Shown here: in pieces, positions 17,774-26,590 of the stretch
How positions within the stretch are numbered: the first letter of the stretch is position 1
Layout: the number at the start of each line of letters is the position of its first letter
NCBI GenBank assembly: GCA_021636625.1
Contig: JAJWLX010000002.1
Coordinates: 62,001 to 126,000 of the forward strand
Direction: 5' to 3'
Source: Prevotella sp.
GTDB taxonomy: Bacteria > Bacteroidota > Bacteroidia > Bacteroidales > Bacteroidaceae
Length of the DNA: 64,000 nt
Made by a program: the position numbers and the translations under genes
Notes under the pieces: generated by a model
Told to the model about the DNA's origin: nothing
Database searches by the model: none
Seen by the model: only the letters and a program-made list of their open reading frames with translations

Positions 17774-17836
17774 ATCTTGCAGCATAAGAAGCAGGATATT
17801 CCATATTGGAAGCTGGACTTTACAGCATAAAAAAAA

Positions 17837-17864
17837 TGACCAGTGAGATACGTCTCATTGGTCA
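17837..17864. terminator. bidirectional terminator between rodA and gldH
   Basis: TGACCAGTGAGA, a 4-base loop, TCTCATTGGTCA, with an A run on the left and T run on the right, so it can end both rodA (plus) and the metF-gldH operon (minus). The gldH stop codon lies inside it, at 17855. Confidence 0.9.
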
Positions 17865-18337
17865 TTTTTCGTTATTTTCACTCCGATGTCGCTTACACCC
17901 GGAAGAATTTCTCGCTTCATATCGTGGCGGATGGCGATATGGATGGAATCGCCTCTGTTTATCTTATAGATATTGATAGGGAAGTTGTATTGATAGTAGC
18001 TGATGCCCTGTCCCTTGTTCTCACCACGCTGGTTGATGAGCTGGCAGAGTACGGTATCAGTCCTCTCGATACGCTGACCCTTGTTGGCAGGGTAGATGGT
18101 CTGGTTCACGATGAGTGTCAATGCCGTAAACGGATAGGCACCCGTGGTTCTCAGACCCAGACTCTGCCGATAATAGCCGGTGGCAGCCATCGGAGGGATT
18201 TCAAACGATAGGGTATCGTTCTTCTCCCATCCTGCAATCGGCGTGTGGGCATATTCATCATATACCTTGGCATGATTGCAAGCGCTGAAGGCTATGGTTG
18301 CCACCAGTATGAAAACGAAATGAATCAGTCTTTTCAT
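17855..18337 (-). CDS. gldH: gliding motility lipoprotein GldH
   Basis: Lipoprotein of 160 aa with signal MKRLIHFVFILVATIAFSAC; the lipobox FSAC puts the lipid-bearing Cys at residue 20. The mature part matches the GldH family of Bacteroidota (beta-rich, with conserved PPMAATGYYRQSLGLRT and NLPINIYKI-type stretches). In Flavobacterium GldH is needed for gliding and for stable type IX secretion components; in non-gliding gut Bacteroidales its role is unclear. The start codon lies 2 bases beyond the stop of the RicT-like gene, so the two are translated from one message. Last gene of the metF-holB-ricT-gldH operon. Confidence 0.9.
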   Translation of the reverse strand: MKRLIHFVFILVATIAFSACNHAKVYDEYAHTPIAGWEKNDTLSFEIPPMAATGYYRQSLGLRTTGAYPFTALTLIVNQTIYPANKGQRIERTDTVLCQLINQRGENKGQGISYYQYNFPINIYKINRGDSIHIAIRHDMKREILPGVSDIGVKITKNDQ

Positions 18338-18339
18338 TT

Positions 18340-19719
18340 TTACTTCTTGTCCTCCTGTGGCTTGTTATTTTCGCCCTGCTGTGGCTGGTTGTTGTTAGCC
18401 TGCTGAGGCTTGTTATTCTCGCCCTGCTGCGGCTTGTTATTATTGCCTTGCTGAGGCTTATTGTTATTGCCCTGTTGAGGTCTGTTTCCCTGTTGGCGAG
18501 GTCCCTTGTTTCTATTATCCCTATTGCGGTTATTGCCGTTTGGCTGACGGTTATCTCCCTTCTCTGAACGGTTGCCGTTTGGCTGGCGGTTATCTCCCTT
18601 TTCTGGGCGGTTCGCATTACGGTTCTTGTTCTTCTTCTTTTTCTTCGCTTTGTCGAATCGGCTGAGATCAGACTCATTGAGCAGGTCGATACTCTTGGAA
18701 GTTTCCTTCATCTTGCCATTCTCCATCAGACTGAGCGGTTTCTCGCCCTGTTTATTCATCTCAATGATTTCCTTGGCACGTTCTGCTGTGATGGTCTCCA
18801 GGTTGGAAGCCAGGTTCTTGTCAGAAGAGTAGGTGATGAGTCCGGCAAGGATATCTACCTTGAACTGATGGAACTCGCCATCGGCTGTCTGAAGCACGGC
18901 ATCCTTAGGTGGCATCTTTCGGCTTGCCTCCACATAGTTATCTACCTCGTAGTTAAGGCAGCACTTCAGTTTGGCGCACATACCAGCCAACTTCTGAGGG
19001 TTGAGCGAAATGTCCTGGTAGCGTGCGGCATTGGTGCTCACACTTACGAAGTTCTTCATCCAGGTAGCGCAGCAGAGCTCTCTGCCGCAAGGACCGGTAC
19101 CGCCGATACGGCCAGCCTCCTGACGTGCACCAATCTGCTTCATCTCGATACGGACATGGAAGGTATCGGCAAGAACCTTGATGAGCTGGCGGAAATCCAC
19201 ACGCTCATCAGCGATATAGTAGAAGATAGCCTTGTTGCCATCGCCCTGATACTCCACATCGCCGATTTTCATCTTCAAGCCCAGGTCCTTGGCTATCTGA
19301 CGGCTCTGAATCATGGTATCGTGTTCGTGGCTCTTGGCTTCCTTTGCCTTGTCGAGGTCCACCTGCTTGGCAAGTCGGTAGATGCGCTTGATATCATCCT
19401 GTGACTTGAGATTTGCCTTCTTGATCTGCAGCTTTACCAGTCGGCCGGTTAATGTTACTACACCCACGTCGTGACCTGGGTTAGCCTCTACAGCCACGAT
19501 ATCGCCCTTCTTGAGGTCGAGGTTGTTAACATTGTGATAATATCCTTTTCGGGTATTTTTAAATTGCACTTCCACCAGGTCGGTGCTCTCAGCGTTTCCT
19601 GGCACATCGGCTAGCCAGTCGTATGTGTTGAGCTGTCGGTCCTGACGACCCACAGCCTTGCAGCATAGACCTCTATCGCAGCCATTCCACATTCTGAATT
19701 TCATATTTTTATAATTCAC
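18340..19719 (-). CDS. RicT-like PSP1 domain protein with repetitive basic tail
   Basis: Cytoplasmic 459-aa protein. Residues about 1-300 contain the PSP1 C-terminal domain shared with RicT, the Fe-S subunit of the Bacillus Y-complex that affects RNA processing. Cysteine clusters (GLCCK near 20, CGRELCC near 215, CAKLKCC near 245) look like iron-sulfur or metal ligands. From about residue 365 the chain turns into a disordered tail: first KKKKKNKNRNANRP, then repeats of QQGNNNKP type up to the end. The tail is basic in its first half and Gln/Asn rich in the second. In this phylum the gene commonly lies between holB and gldH, as here. The RNA-related role is an inference from RicT. Confidence 0.85.
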   Translation of the reverse strand: MNYKNMKFRMWNGCDRGLCCKAVGRQDRQLNTYDWLADVPGNAESTDLVEVQFKNTRKGYYHNVNNLDLKKGDIVAVEANPGHDVGVVTLTGRLVKLQIKKANLKSQDDIKRIYRLAKQVDLDKAKEAKSHEHDTMIQSRQIAKDLGLKMKIGDVEYQGDGNKAIFYYIADERVDFRQLIKVLADTFHVRIEMKQIGARQEAGRIGGTGPCGRELCCATWMKNFVSVSTNAARYQDISLNPQKLAGMCAKLKCCLNYEVDNYVEASRKMPPKDAVLQTADGEFHQFKVDILAGLITYSSDKNLASNLETITAERAKEIIEMNKQGEKPLSLMENGKMKETSKSIDLLNESDLSRFDKAKKKKKNKNRNANRPEKGDNRQPNGNRSEKGDNRQPNGNNRNRDNRNKGPRQQGNRPQQGNNNKPQQGNNNKPQQGENNKPQQANNNQPQQGENNKPQEDKK

Positions 19720-19778
19720 GATGTATTCTATTTATTATTATTGATTAATATATATTGCCCTTTCGGGATGTATTTCCT

Positions 19779-20891
19779 TTATTTTCTGATGAGCAGGACG
19801 ATATTCTTCAGCGCCAGGTCGAAGAACACGATTTTCGGGTTGGCATTCTGGGCGATGAATCGCTTGCTTTCCTCGAAGAGATTGGAGATATCGATGATGT
19901 TCGCCTCGTTGATGAATCGGGCGAAGTTCCTGGCGAAATTCTCCTCCTCCTGTGTCATATAACTGAGTTCCGGCTGTCGGAAATTATACATGAAACTCTC
20001 CCGCAGCATGTGCATGAAGTAATCGAGCATTCGCTTCTGCTTCTCTCTGCCGAAGGTGGCAACCACCTCGCTCCACTTCTTCAGGTCGTGGATGTTGCGC
20101 ATATAGGAGAGGCGCATCAGCATGATGAACATATCCAGATGCTGGCGGTTTTCATTGCCTGAGTCCAGCTCCTCCAGTGCATGGTTCCAGTTGCCATTGG
20201 CGATTCGGGCGATGCGGTGGGCTGATTCTGCATCCAGCGCTCTTCGCTCTATGAGCGCTTTCTCTACCTCGGAAGTTTCAATTTTCTTCAGGTCGATACG
20301 CTGTGCACGGCTTCTGATGGTTTCGAGCAGGAGTTCCGGCTGCTCGCTCACCAGGAGGAAGAGTGTCTGATGAGGCGGCTCTTCCAGCAGTTTCAATATC
20401 TTGTTGGCACTCGTGAGGTTCATACGCTCCGGCAACCATATTAGACTGATCTTGTATCCGCCCTGACTCGACATCATGCTCAGTTCTCTCGAAAGATTGT
20501 CGGTCTCATCGGCGGTGATGATAGCCTGCTTGTTGAAGTCGGTATCAGTCTTGCCCATGCGCTGCATCCAGTCGCTGATCAGCACATACGGACCTTCCTG
20601 AAGGAGCATCTCCCTCCATTCTTTCATAAAGTCGAGACTTACGGGCGTATGGTCGCCGCTCATCTCGGATGTCTTGATGGTAGGGAAGGTGAAGTGCAGG
20701 TCGGGATGCTCCCATTTTTTCAGCATCGGGGAATCGCCCAGCAGATAGCTGGCAAAAGCCAGCGCTACTGCCAGTTTTCCACAACCTTGTGGACCGCAGA
20801 ACATCAGTGCATGAGGTACACGATTCTCCAGAACCATCTCCATCAGACGGTTCCATATATCTTGCTGACCTATCACTTCACTATTTAACAT
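19779..20891 (-). CDS. holB: DNA polymerase III subunit delta'
   Basis: Clamp-loader subunit (370 aa) of the replicative polymerase. N-terminal AAA+ fold: GQQDIWNRLMEMVLEN, then a P-loop-like CGPQGCGKLAVALAFASYL near residue 35 in which the last Thr/Ser is replaced by Leu, as expected for a delta' that does not hydrolyse ATP. LLKLLEEPPHQTLFLLVSEQPELLLETIRSRAQ (sensor 1 with SRC-like SRA) is characteristic. No four-cysteine zinc module is seen. The start codon is embedded in a 7-bp repeat array (20887-20921). Second gene of the metF operon. Confidence 0.93.
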   Translation of the reverse strand: MLNSEVIGQQDIWNRLMEMVLENRVPHALMFCGPQGCGKLAVALAFASYLLGDSPMLKKWEHPDLHFTFPTIKTSEMSGDHTPVSLDFMKEWREMLLQEGPYVLISDWMQRMGKTDTDFNKQAIITADETDNLSRELSMMSSQGGYKISLIWLPERMNLTSANKILKLLEEPPHQTLFLLVSEQPELLLETIRSRAQRIDLKKIETSEVEKALIERRALDAESAHRIARIANGNWNHALEELDSGNENRQHLDMFIMLMRLSYMRNIHDLKKWSEVVATFGREKQKRMLDYFMHMLRESFMYNFRQPELSYMTQEEENFARNFARFINEANIIDISNLFEESKRFIAQNANPKIVFFDLALKNIVLLIRK

Positions 20892-20921
20892 TGAACTTTG
20901 AATTTTGAACTTTAAACTTTA
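20887..20921. repeat. 7-bp tandem repeats at the holB start
   Basis: Five heptads AACATTG, AACTTTG, AATTTTG, AACTTTA, AACTTTA on the plus strand. On the coding (minus) strand these are AAAGTTC-like units in the metF-holB spacer, and the holB ATG lies in the last one (CAATGTT). Member of a family described in the findings. Confidence 0.9.
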
Positions 20922-20975
20922 TGATGAGTCGTCAGTAGCAAAAAGTCCTGGCGACTCATTTCTTTTTCCTACTTT

Positions 20976-21932
20976 CTAAAATAGGCTTTTTGTAATCTGC
21001 TTCACGCTATCCACCGCCGAAACGGTGAAGAAATGGATATGATTGTATCCGTGATCGAAGAGATCTTTCACTTGGGCCGTCGTCCACTCGATACCGAGTG
21101 CCTTGGCATCTTCATCGCTCTTGCACTTCAAAACCTCCTGCGCCAGTGCTTCCGGGATGTCGCAATGGAAGGTCTTTGGTACCATGGTGAGCTGGCTCAG
21201 CTTGGCGAATGGCTTCAGCGCCGGAACGATAGGGATGGTGATGCCCATCTGGCGAGCCTTCTCTACGAAAGCATAGAATTTCTCGTTGTCGTAGAAGAGC
21301 TGGGTGATGGCATAGTCAGCGCCCAACTGCTGCTTCTCCAGGAGATGCTGCATGTCCATCTCGAGATTCGGAGCCTCTTCGTGCTTCTCCGGATAGCAGG
21401 CTACGCCACAGCAGAATTTATCACCCGGATGCTTGATCGGGGTGCCGTCGAAGAAGAAACCGTCGTTAAACTGGTTTACTTGCTTCAGCAGGTCGGTGGC
21501 GTTGGTATGGCCGTTTTCTGTTGGAGTAAACTGTCGGTCTTCCTTCGCCTTGTCGCCTCTCAGCACAAGGATATTGCTGATGCCCAGAAACTGGAGATCG
21601 AGCAATTCGTATTCGATGTCTTCCTTCGTGGCACCGCTACAGATGACGTGAGGGATGACAGGGATGTCGTACTTGTTCTGGATTGCGCCTGCGATGGCAA
21701 CGGTGCCAGGGCGGCGACGCACACGCTGACGAGTGAGGAGACCATTTTCCAGTTCCTTGTAAACATACTCGCTGTGGTGTGTGGTAATGTTGATAAACCG
21801 TGGGTCGAAGTCCTTGAGGCTGTCGATGGTGCGGAAGAGAGCCGCAGTGCCATTACCCTTGAGAGGTGGCAAAACCTCGAAAGAGAAGCCTCTTTTGTCG
21901 CCCTTCTGATGTAAGAATTCTGCGATGTTCAT
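20976..21932 (-). CDS. metF: 5,10-methylenetetrahydrofolate reductase
   Basis: FAD enzyme that reduces methylene-THF to methyl-THF for methionine synthesis. It is 318 aa, close to the usual 296-310. Signatures: FSFEVLPPLKG near residue 17 (catalytic Glu), RNITTHHSEY-type FINITTHHSEYVY, ILVLRGD near 122 and QLFYDNEKF near 215. The TIM-barrel fold is complete. A TAAATTTGC box on the minus strand (21966-21974) 34 bases before the ATG is a probable -7 element. It heads the operon metF-holB-ricT-like-gldH. Confidence 0.97.
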   Translation of the reverse strand: MNIAEFLHQKGDKRGFSFEVLPPLKGNGTAALFRTIDSLKDFDPRFINITTHHSEYVYKELENGLLTRQRVRRRPGTVAIAGAIQNKYDIPVIPHVICSGATKEDIEYELLDLQFLGISNILVLRGDKAKEDRQFTPTENGHTNATDLLKQVNQFNDGFFFDGTPIKHPGDKFCCGVACYPEKHEEAPNLEMDMQHLLEKQQLGADYAITQLFYDNEKFYAFVEKARQMGITIPIVPALKPFAKLSQLTMVPKTFHCDIPEALAQEVLKCKSDEDAKALGIEWTTAQVKDLFDHGYNHIHFFTVSAVDSVKQITKSLF

Positions 21933-22071
21933 ATTACGTAATATCTATGTTCTCTTATTTTGGTTGCAAATTTACAAAAAAAATAGGGGAAATGTGCAGA
22001 TTATGCGTATTATTTTAAAATAAACAGATAAAAATATAAAAATAAACAAATAAAAAATAACCTATAGTAAA

Positions 22072-23532
22072 ATGGAACAACAACAAACGGGCTCTAAGGC
22101 CTATCTTTTCTCGATTGTGATGGTCGCCGTATTGGGTGGCTTGCTTTTCGGTTATGATACCGCAGTGATATCAGGTGCCGAGAAGGGTTTGCAGGCATTC
22201 TTCAAGGGTGCCGGTGATTTCGAATACACCGATGTGATGCACGGATTCACTTCTTCCAGTGCGCTGATCGGCTGTATCATCGGTAGTTCGCTTTCTGGTC
22301 TTTTCGCCAGTAGGCTGGGTCGCAAGCGCTCGCTCATCTTTGCGGGTGTCTGCTTCTTCCTCTCAGCCTGGGGATCCATGGAACCGGAAACTTATCTCCT
22401 GCCTCAGGGACATGCCGACTGGACGTTGCTGGTGGTATTCAACTTCTATCGTGTGCTGGGTGGTATCGGTGTAGGTATGGCTTCAGCCATCTGTCCGATG
22501 TATATCGGCGAAATCGCTCCGAGCAATATGCGCGGTATGTTGGTGAGCTGCAATCAGTTTGCCATCATCTTCGGTCAGTTGGTGGTTTACTTCGTCAATT
22601 TCATCATCATGGGTTCCCATGCCAATCCTATCTATGATGCTGCGGGTGCCATCGCCAATATGGTGGATGCACAGTGGACCATCGAGACGGGCTGGAGATA
22701 TATGTTTGGTAGTGAGATGGTTCCGGCAGGACTGTTCACCTTCCTGATCTGCTTCGTACCTGAAACCCCTCGTTATCTCGTGATGATCGGACAGGATGAG
22801 AAGGCATACGGCGTGCTTGCCAAGATCAATGGTTCTGAGAAGGCACGTGAGATTATCCACGATATCAAGAATACGGTGACCGTGAAGACCGAGAAGCTCT
22901 TCTCTTACGGATTTATGTGTATCTTTGTGGGCGTGATGCTTTCTGTATTCCAGCAGGCTGTGGGTATCAATGCGGTACTCTATTATGCGCCTCGTATCTT
23001 CCAGGATATGGGTATGGGCAATCCGATGGTTCAGACCGTTATCATGGGTGTTGTGAATATCTCGTTTACGCTGGTTGCCGTCTTTACGGTAGAGAAGCTG
23101 GGCCGCAAGCCATTGCTTATCTTCGGTTCCATCGGCATGGCAGTAGGAGCCTTGGGCGTAGCCCTGACCTTTGGAAATGAAGCGTTGAGTACGGTTACCA
23201 TGCTGAGCATCATGGTTTATAGTGCCAGCTTTATGTTCTCCTGGGGACCTATTGCCTGGGTGCTTATTGCCGAGCTTTTCCCGAATACCATCCGTGGTGC
23301 TGCTGTGGCTATTGCCGTAGCTTTCCAGTGGATATTCAACTTCATCGTCAGCTCTACCTTCGTTCCGATGTTTAATATGCACCTTACTCCGGGCGATGAT
23401 TTCGGTCATTGGTTTACTTATGGTCTGTATGGTGCCATCTGTATCGTTGCAGCCATCTTCGTATGGAAGCTGGTACCTGAAACCAAGGGCAAGAGTCTGG
23501 AGGATATGAGCAAGCTCTGGAAGAAAGATTAG
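22072..23532 (+). CDS. sugar porter of the MFS family (XylE-like)
   Basis: Inner-membrane sugar:H+ symporter, 486 aa with 12 membrane segments. Sugar-porter motifs are clear: GGLLFGYDTAVISGAEKGL near residue 22, GRKRSLIF after helix 2, the PETPRYLVMIGQ motif near 228, QQAVGINAVLYYAPRIF near 287, and C-terminal VPETKGKSLEDM. These resemble the D-xylose symporter XylE most, but glucose, galactose or arabinose are possible. It stands alone between metF and a lipoprotein gene, with its own terminator at 23591-23623, so context does not define the sugar. Confidence 0.92.
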   Translation: MEQQQTGSKAYLFSIVMVAVLGGLLFGYDTAVISGAEKGLQAFFKGAGDFEYTDVMHGFTSSSALIGCIIGSSLSGLFASRLGRKRSLIFAGVCFFLSAWGSMEPETYLLPQGHADWTLLVVFNFYRVLGGIGVGMASAICPMYIGEIAPSNMRGMLVSCNQFAIIFGQLVVYFVNFIIMGSHANPIYDAAGAIANMVDAQWTIETGWRYMFGSEMVPAGLFTFLICFVPETPRYLVMIGQDEKAYGVLAKINGSEKAREIIHDIKNTVTVKTEKLFSYGFMCIFVGVMLSVFQQAVGINAVLYYAPRIFQDMGMGNPMVQTVIMGVVNISFTLVAVFTVEKLGRKPLLIFGSIGMAVGALGVALTFGNEALSTVTMLSIMVYSASFMFSWGPIAWVLIAELFPNTIRGAAVAIAVAFQWIFNFIVSSTFVPMFNMHLTPGDDFGHWFTYGLYGAICIVAAIFVWKLVPETKGKSLEDMSKLWKKD

Positions 23533-23590
23533 GATAGGAATTCGAAATCTGAATCATGGGATTTCTGAAGAAAGATTAGAATAAAAAAGT

Positions 23591-23623
23591 GGCGCGATAG
23601 CTGGGTAGCTATCGCGCCTTTTT
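23591..23623 (+). terminator. terminator of the sugar porter gene
   Basis: A perfect 12-bp stem GGCGCGATAGCT / AGCTATCGCGCC around GGGT, then five T. It stands 58 bases after the stop codon. Confidence 0.95.
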
Positions 23624-23732
23624 ATGTAGTTTTCACGCTGAGTGATAAATTCAGACCATATATTTGTAAGTTGTTTGTATTTAAAAGAGTATTAACTTAA
23701 TGTCTTGAATCTGAATTCTCTAGCCTCTCTTC

Positions 23733-24389
23733 TTACTTCTTCCATGCGTTGCGGAAGAGAAAACCTACTGTGGTGTTAGAAGAGTTGGTTGAGTTCTGGA
23801 TGAAGTTGGTCTGGTTGCCATCCACCCAGATCTGATAGAGTGCGAACTGGAAGCCCAGCTGTCTTGGCTCCTTGAGTGTGCAGTAGCCGTAATACATCTG
23901 GCTAGGGATGAAAACAAGCACTACCTTGTGACTCTTGTTGTCTGTGCCATAAGCCAGATTCAACTCGACAGCATTAGGGCAAGCAATGAAGTAAGCTGTT
24001 TCCGAAGTACTGTTTGGCATAACATTATACTTGCACTTGATGGTTCTTGGAGCCTCCTTAGCGATGGCAGCAGCCAAATCCTTGTTATTGATGTGCTCTG
24101 CGAGTGCAGCCACAGGGAAGTTGGTCATTGTCATGGTGCTGTCGCCGTACATGCTGATGCTGCAAGATGATGCAACAGAGTCAACCTGATTTTTTACGTT
24201 GGCATCATTCTTCTTTTCGTAGAGAATGGCCATGTTGTTGTATGAACCCAATGACATAGCCTGCTGGAAGCTCTTCTGCTGCTCAAGGGTCAGGAAGTTC
24301 ATACCACTGTCACCGTCAGTATTACAAGAGGTGAACGACATAGCTGCAAAGAGTACAGCCAAGATTGAGAATAATGTAATTTTCTTCAT
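23733..24389 (-). CDS. DUF4840-like lipoprotein
   Basis: Lipoprotein of 218 aa with signal MKKITLFSILAVLFAAMSFTSC and lipid Cys at residue 22, followed by D at position +3 in the mature part, so localisation is not obvious. The body is a mix of helix (LTLEQQKSFQQAMSL) and beta strands (CSISMYGDSTMTMTNFPV, HKVVLVFIPSQMYYGYC). It resembles the DUF4840 proteins of Bacteroidales, assigned from memory. Function unknown. No neighbour on the same strand is close; the tRNA-Lys gene and its terminator lie upstream. Confidence 0.7.
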   Translation of the reverse strand: MKKITLFSILAVLFAAMSFTSCNTDGDSGMNFLTLEQQKSFQQAMSLGSYNNMAILYEKKNDANVKNQVDSVASSCSISMYGDSTMTMTNFPVAALAEHINNKDLAAAIAKEAPRTIKCKYNVMPNSTSETAYFIACPNAVELNLAYGTDNKSHKVVLVFIPSQMYYGYCTLKEPRQLGFQFALYQIWVDGNQTNFIQNSTNSSNTTVGFLFRNAWKK

Positions 24390-24538
24390 TGTCTTATGAT
24401 TTTTTATTGTTGTCTTATGAAATTTTATCTTATATATAAAACGCTGGAAAGCAAGAATCTTGCATCTGTTTTTAGTTAATGAGAGTTAAAAGGATCCTTC
24501 TCCCGCAGTTTTTAAAGCTTTTTCCCGAACCGCATACG

Positions 24539-24571
24539 AAAAAAGGACTTCCCTTAGTGGAAAGTCCTTTT
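24539..24571 (-). terminator. terminator of tRNA-Lys
   Basis: On the minus strand GGAAAGTCCTTT-type arms pair around a short loop (AAAGGACTTCC at 24542-24552 with GGAAAGTCCTTT at 24559-24570) and a T run follows (plus-strand A run 24539-24544). Located just downstream of the tRNA. Confidence 0.85.
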
Positions 24572-24580
24572 CTGAGATTG

Positions 24581-24653
24581 TGACTCGCATGGGGCTCGAA
24601 CCCATGACCCCAACATTAAAAGTGTTGTGCTCTACCAGCTGAGCTAGCGAGTC
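24581..24653 (-). tRNA. tRNA-Lys(TTT)
   Basis: Full cloverleaf of 73 nt on the minus strand: 7-bp acceptor stem GACTCGC/GCGAGTC, D stem GCTC/GAGC, anticodon stem CAACA/TGTTG with loop CTTTTAA (anticodon TTT), T arm ATGGG/CCCAT with TTCGAGC loop, discriminator A. The CCA end is not encoded (CAA follows) and must be added by the CCA-adding enzyme, whose gene is at 52102. It lies downstream of the AI-2E-type transporter gene, ends at its own terminator, and is the only tRNA in the window. Confidence 0.97.
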
Positions 24654-24731
24654 AATCTTCTGCTTTATGTTTCAAAAGCGAGTGCAAAGGTACGGCAAAA
24701 ATCTGAAATAACCAAATATTTTGCCATATTT

Positions 24732-25859
24732 TTACTGATTTTCTTCATTTTTATCTGAAATCGGGACATTTTCGCCCGTTTCTTCATGATATTGCGGCTT
24801 CTCCTTCGTTACATACCGCTGCCAGTAGGCTATGATGAGCGTTGTGAGCGGAAGGGCTACAATCAATCCCAGGAAGCCCAGAAGTGCACCCCAAACCGAG
24901 AGACTCAAGAGGAGAATGGCTGGATTCAATCCCATCGCCTTACCCATGATCTTCGGGGTAACTACCATGTCGGTGATGACCTGCACCACACAGAACACCA
25001 GAACTGCCAGACCGAATACCAGCCAGAAGTTCTGACCTGTGTCGGCAGCCTTCAGCATGGCAAGGAATGCCGTAGGGATGAGGGCGAAGGTATGGAGATA
25101 CGGAACCAGGTCCATGATGCCGATGAGAATACCCAGACCTATCGCCATCGGGAAACCGATGATGGTAAAACCGATGCAGAACATGATGCCCATACAGAGC
25201 GCTACCAGTCCCTGACCACGGATATAGTTGTTGAGCTCGCGCTCCACATCCTTCATCAGCGCACTCCAGAACGGACGGTTCTTCTTAGGGAAGATTCTCA
25301 CCCAGTTGGCTGTCAGCGTCTCATAATCGAGCAGGATGAAGAACATATATAATAAGGTAATCATCGATGCCACGATACTCATCAGCACGGTAGCCGTCTG
25401 GCTCACTACCGAGAATACCTTCGGCATCGTGGTCTTCAGGGCATCGCTGAAGTCCTTGCTCTTCAAGAATCGTTCTATGGTGGTCTGGTTGTCCTGCAGC
25501 CACTCCTTGATCAGCATCGTGAGATTGTTGGTATGGGTGGTTTGATGAACCCATCGCGTCAACACTTCTCCCAGTTTGTCAAACTGGTCGATCATCGGTG
25601 GGATGATGAGCCAGATGACGCCACCCACGATGGCAATCGCAGCACCCATTGCCAGTAGGATGGACAGGGCACGGACCTTGACATGGAGTTTATTCTCGAT
25701 GAACTTCACGACGGGATAGAGCAGGTATGCGAAAAACCATGCTATAAAGAAAGGAAGCAGTACATCACTCAGATAGTTGGTGATGTAGAGCACTGCAATG
25801 ACGAGGGTAACGATACCAGCCCATCTGATGAACTTATCGAACGTAATCTCCTTACTCAT
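24732..25859 (-). CDS. AI-2E family (PerM/TqsA) transporter
   Basis: Inner-membrane protein of 375 aa with about eight hydrophobic segments, three N-terminal, and the family loop with PFWSALMKDVERELNNYIRGQG, followed by the conserved GLGILIGIMDLVPYLHTF (the family's PYIG-like motif) and LSLSVWGALLGFLGLIVALP. Relatives export autoinducer-2 or act as Na+/H+ antiporters or permeases, so the substrate is not certain. The gene lies 81 bases after tdk; the spacer holds a 7-bp repeat array touching the start codon. The last residues are charged and cytoplasmic. Confidence 0.9.
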   Translation of the reverse strand: MSKEITFDKFIRWAGIVTLVIAVLYITNYLSDVLLPFFIAWFFAYLLYPVVKFIENKLHVKVRALSILLAMGAAIAIVGGVIWLIIPPMIDQFDKLGEVLTRWVHQTTHTNNLTMLIKEWLQDNQTTIERFLKSKDFSDALKTTMPKVFSVVSQTATVLMSIVASMITLLYMFFILLDYETLTANWVRIFPKKNRPFWSALMKDVERELNNYIRGQGLVALCMGIMFCIGFTIIGFPMAIGLGILIGIMDLVPYLHTFALIPTAFLAMLKAADTGQNFWLVFGLAVLVFCVVQVITDMVVTPKIMGKAMGLNPAILLLSLSVWGALLGFLGLIVALPLTTLIIAYWQRYVTKEKPQYHEETGENVPISDKNEENQ

Positions 25860-25860
25860 T

Positions 25861-25895
25861 TACTTTGAACTTTGAATTTTGAACATTGAACTTTA
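25861..25895. repeat. 7-bp tandem repeats upstream of the AI-2E transporter start
   Basis: Five heptads TACTTTG, AACTTTG, AATTTTG, AACATTG, AACTTTA on the plus strand, in the tdk-transporter spacer, one base from the start codon. They are followed (25896-25910) by TGATTAGCAAAGCTG, which is also present beside the array at 44116-44150. Confidence 0.9.
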
Positions 25896-25940
25896 TGATT
25901 AGCAAAGCTGTTGTATCTTTGCTCTTCACCCTTCGTTCTT

Positions 25941-26522
25941 CTATTTCTCCTGGCTGATGGCCTTCTGGTAGCAGTCTCTGCACAGCGGCTCGTATTCATC
26001 CTTCTCACCCAGGAGCACACGCTTGTCGTTTGCCACCAGTCGATGGCTGACGTATGCCAGGGCACCGCACTTCACGCAGATGGCATGTACCTTGGTCACC
26101 TCGTCGGCGATGGCACAGAGAGCCGGAATCGGACCGAAGGGAACCCCCTTGAAATCCATATCCAGACCCGCCACGATGACGCGTACGCCGCGGTTGGCGA
26201 GTTCGTTGCAGACCTCCACCAATCCATTGTCCAGGAACTGAGCCTCGTCGATACCGACCACGTCGATATCCGAAGCCAATAGCAATATCGATCCGGAAGA
26301 GTCAATAGGAGTAGATCGGATAGAGTTCTGGTCATGGCTCACTACATTGTCTTCGGAGTAGCGGGTATCTATCGCCGGCTTGAAGATTTCCACCTTCTGC
26401 CTGGCGAAGCTAGCACGCTTCATTCTTCGGATCAGTTCCTCGGTTTTTCCGGAGAACATCGATCCGCACACCACTTCAATTCTTCCGGGGCGGTGTGCCT
26501 CCCCATTCAGTATTTCAGTCAT
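25941..26522 (-). CDS. tdk: thymidine kinase
   Basis: Type II thymidine kinase (193 aa) of the salvage route, phosphorylating thymidine with ATP. P-loop GSMFSGKTEELIRR near residue 21, Asp-containing GIDEAQF near 94 (catalytic region), lasso-loop and a zinc site formed by CVKCGA near 149 and CRDC near 184. Length fits the family. The promoter at 26559-26590 overlaps that of rsmI on the other strand. It is followed by the AI-2E-type transporter. Confidence 0.97.
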   Translation of the reverse strand: MTEILNGEAHRPGRIEVVCGSMFSGKTEELIRRMKRASFARQKVEIFKPAIDTRYSEDNVVSHDQNSIRSTPIDSSGSILLLASDIDVVGIDEAQFLDNGLVEVCNELANRGVRVIVAGLDMDFKGVPFGPIPALCAIADEVTKVHAICVKCGALAYVSHRLVANDKRVLLGEKDEYEPLCRDCYQKAISQEK

Positions 26523-26558
26523 TTCGGGGACAAAATTACTAATAAGGTTTTAAAAAAT

Positions 26559-26590
26559 GCAAAGATACGCAGTTTTTTTTTGCTATGAAA
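26559..26590 (-). promoter_or_regulatory. tdk promoter, overlapping the rsmI promoter
   Basis: On the minus strand TTTC (26587-26590), 19 bases, TATCTTTGC (26559-26567): a consensus -7 box with one mismatch in the -33 box. Its -33 region overlaps the rsmI promoter. Confidence 0.65.

Noticed and set aside
16310..17785. 491-codon minus-strand frame opposite rodA
   Set aside because: Histidine- and glutamine-rich antisense translation of a membrane-protein gene; rodA motifs are clear on the plus strand.
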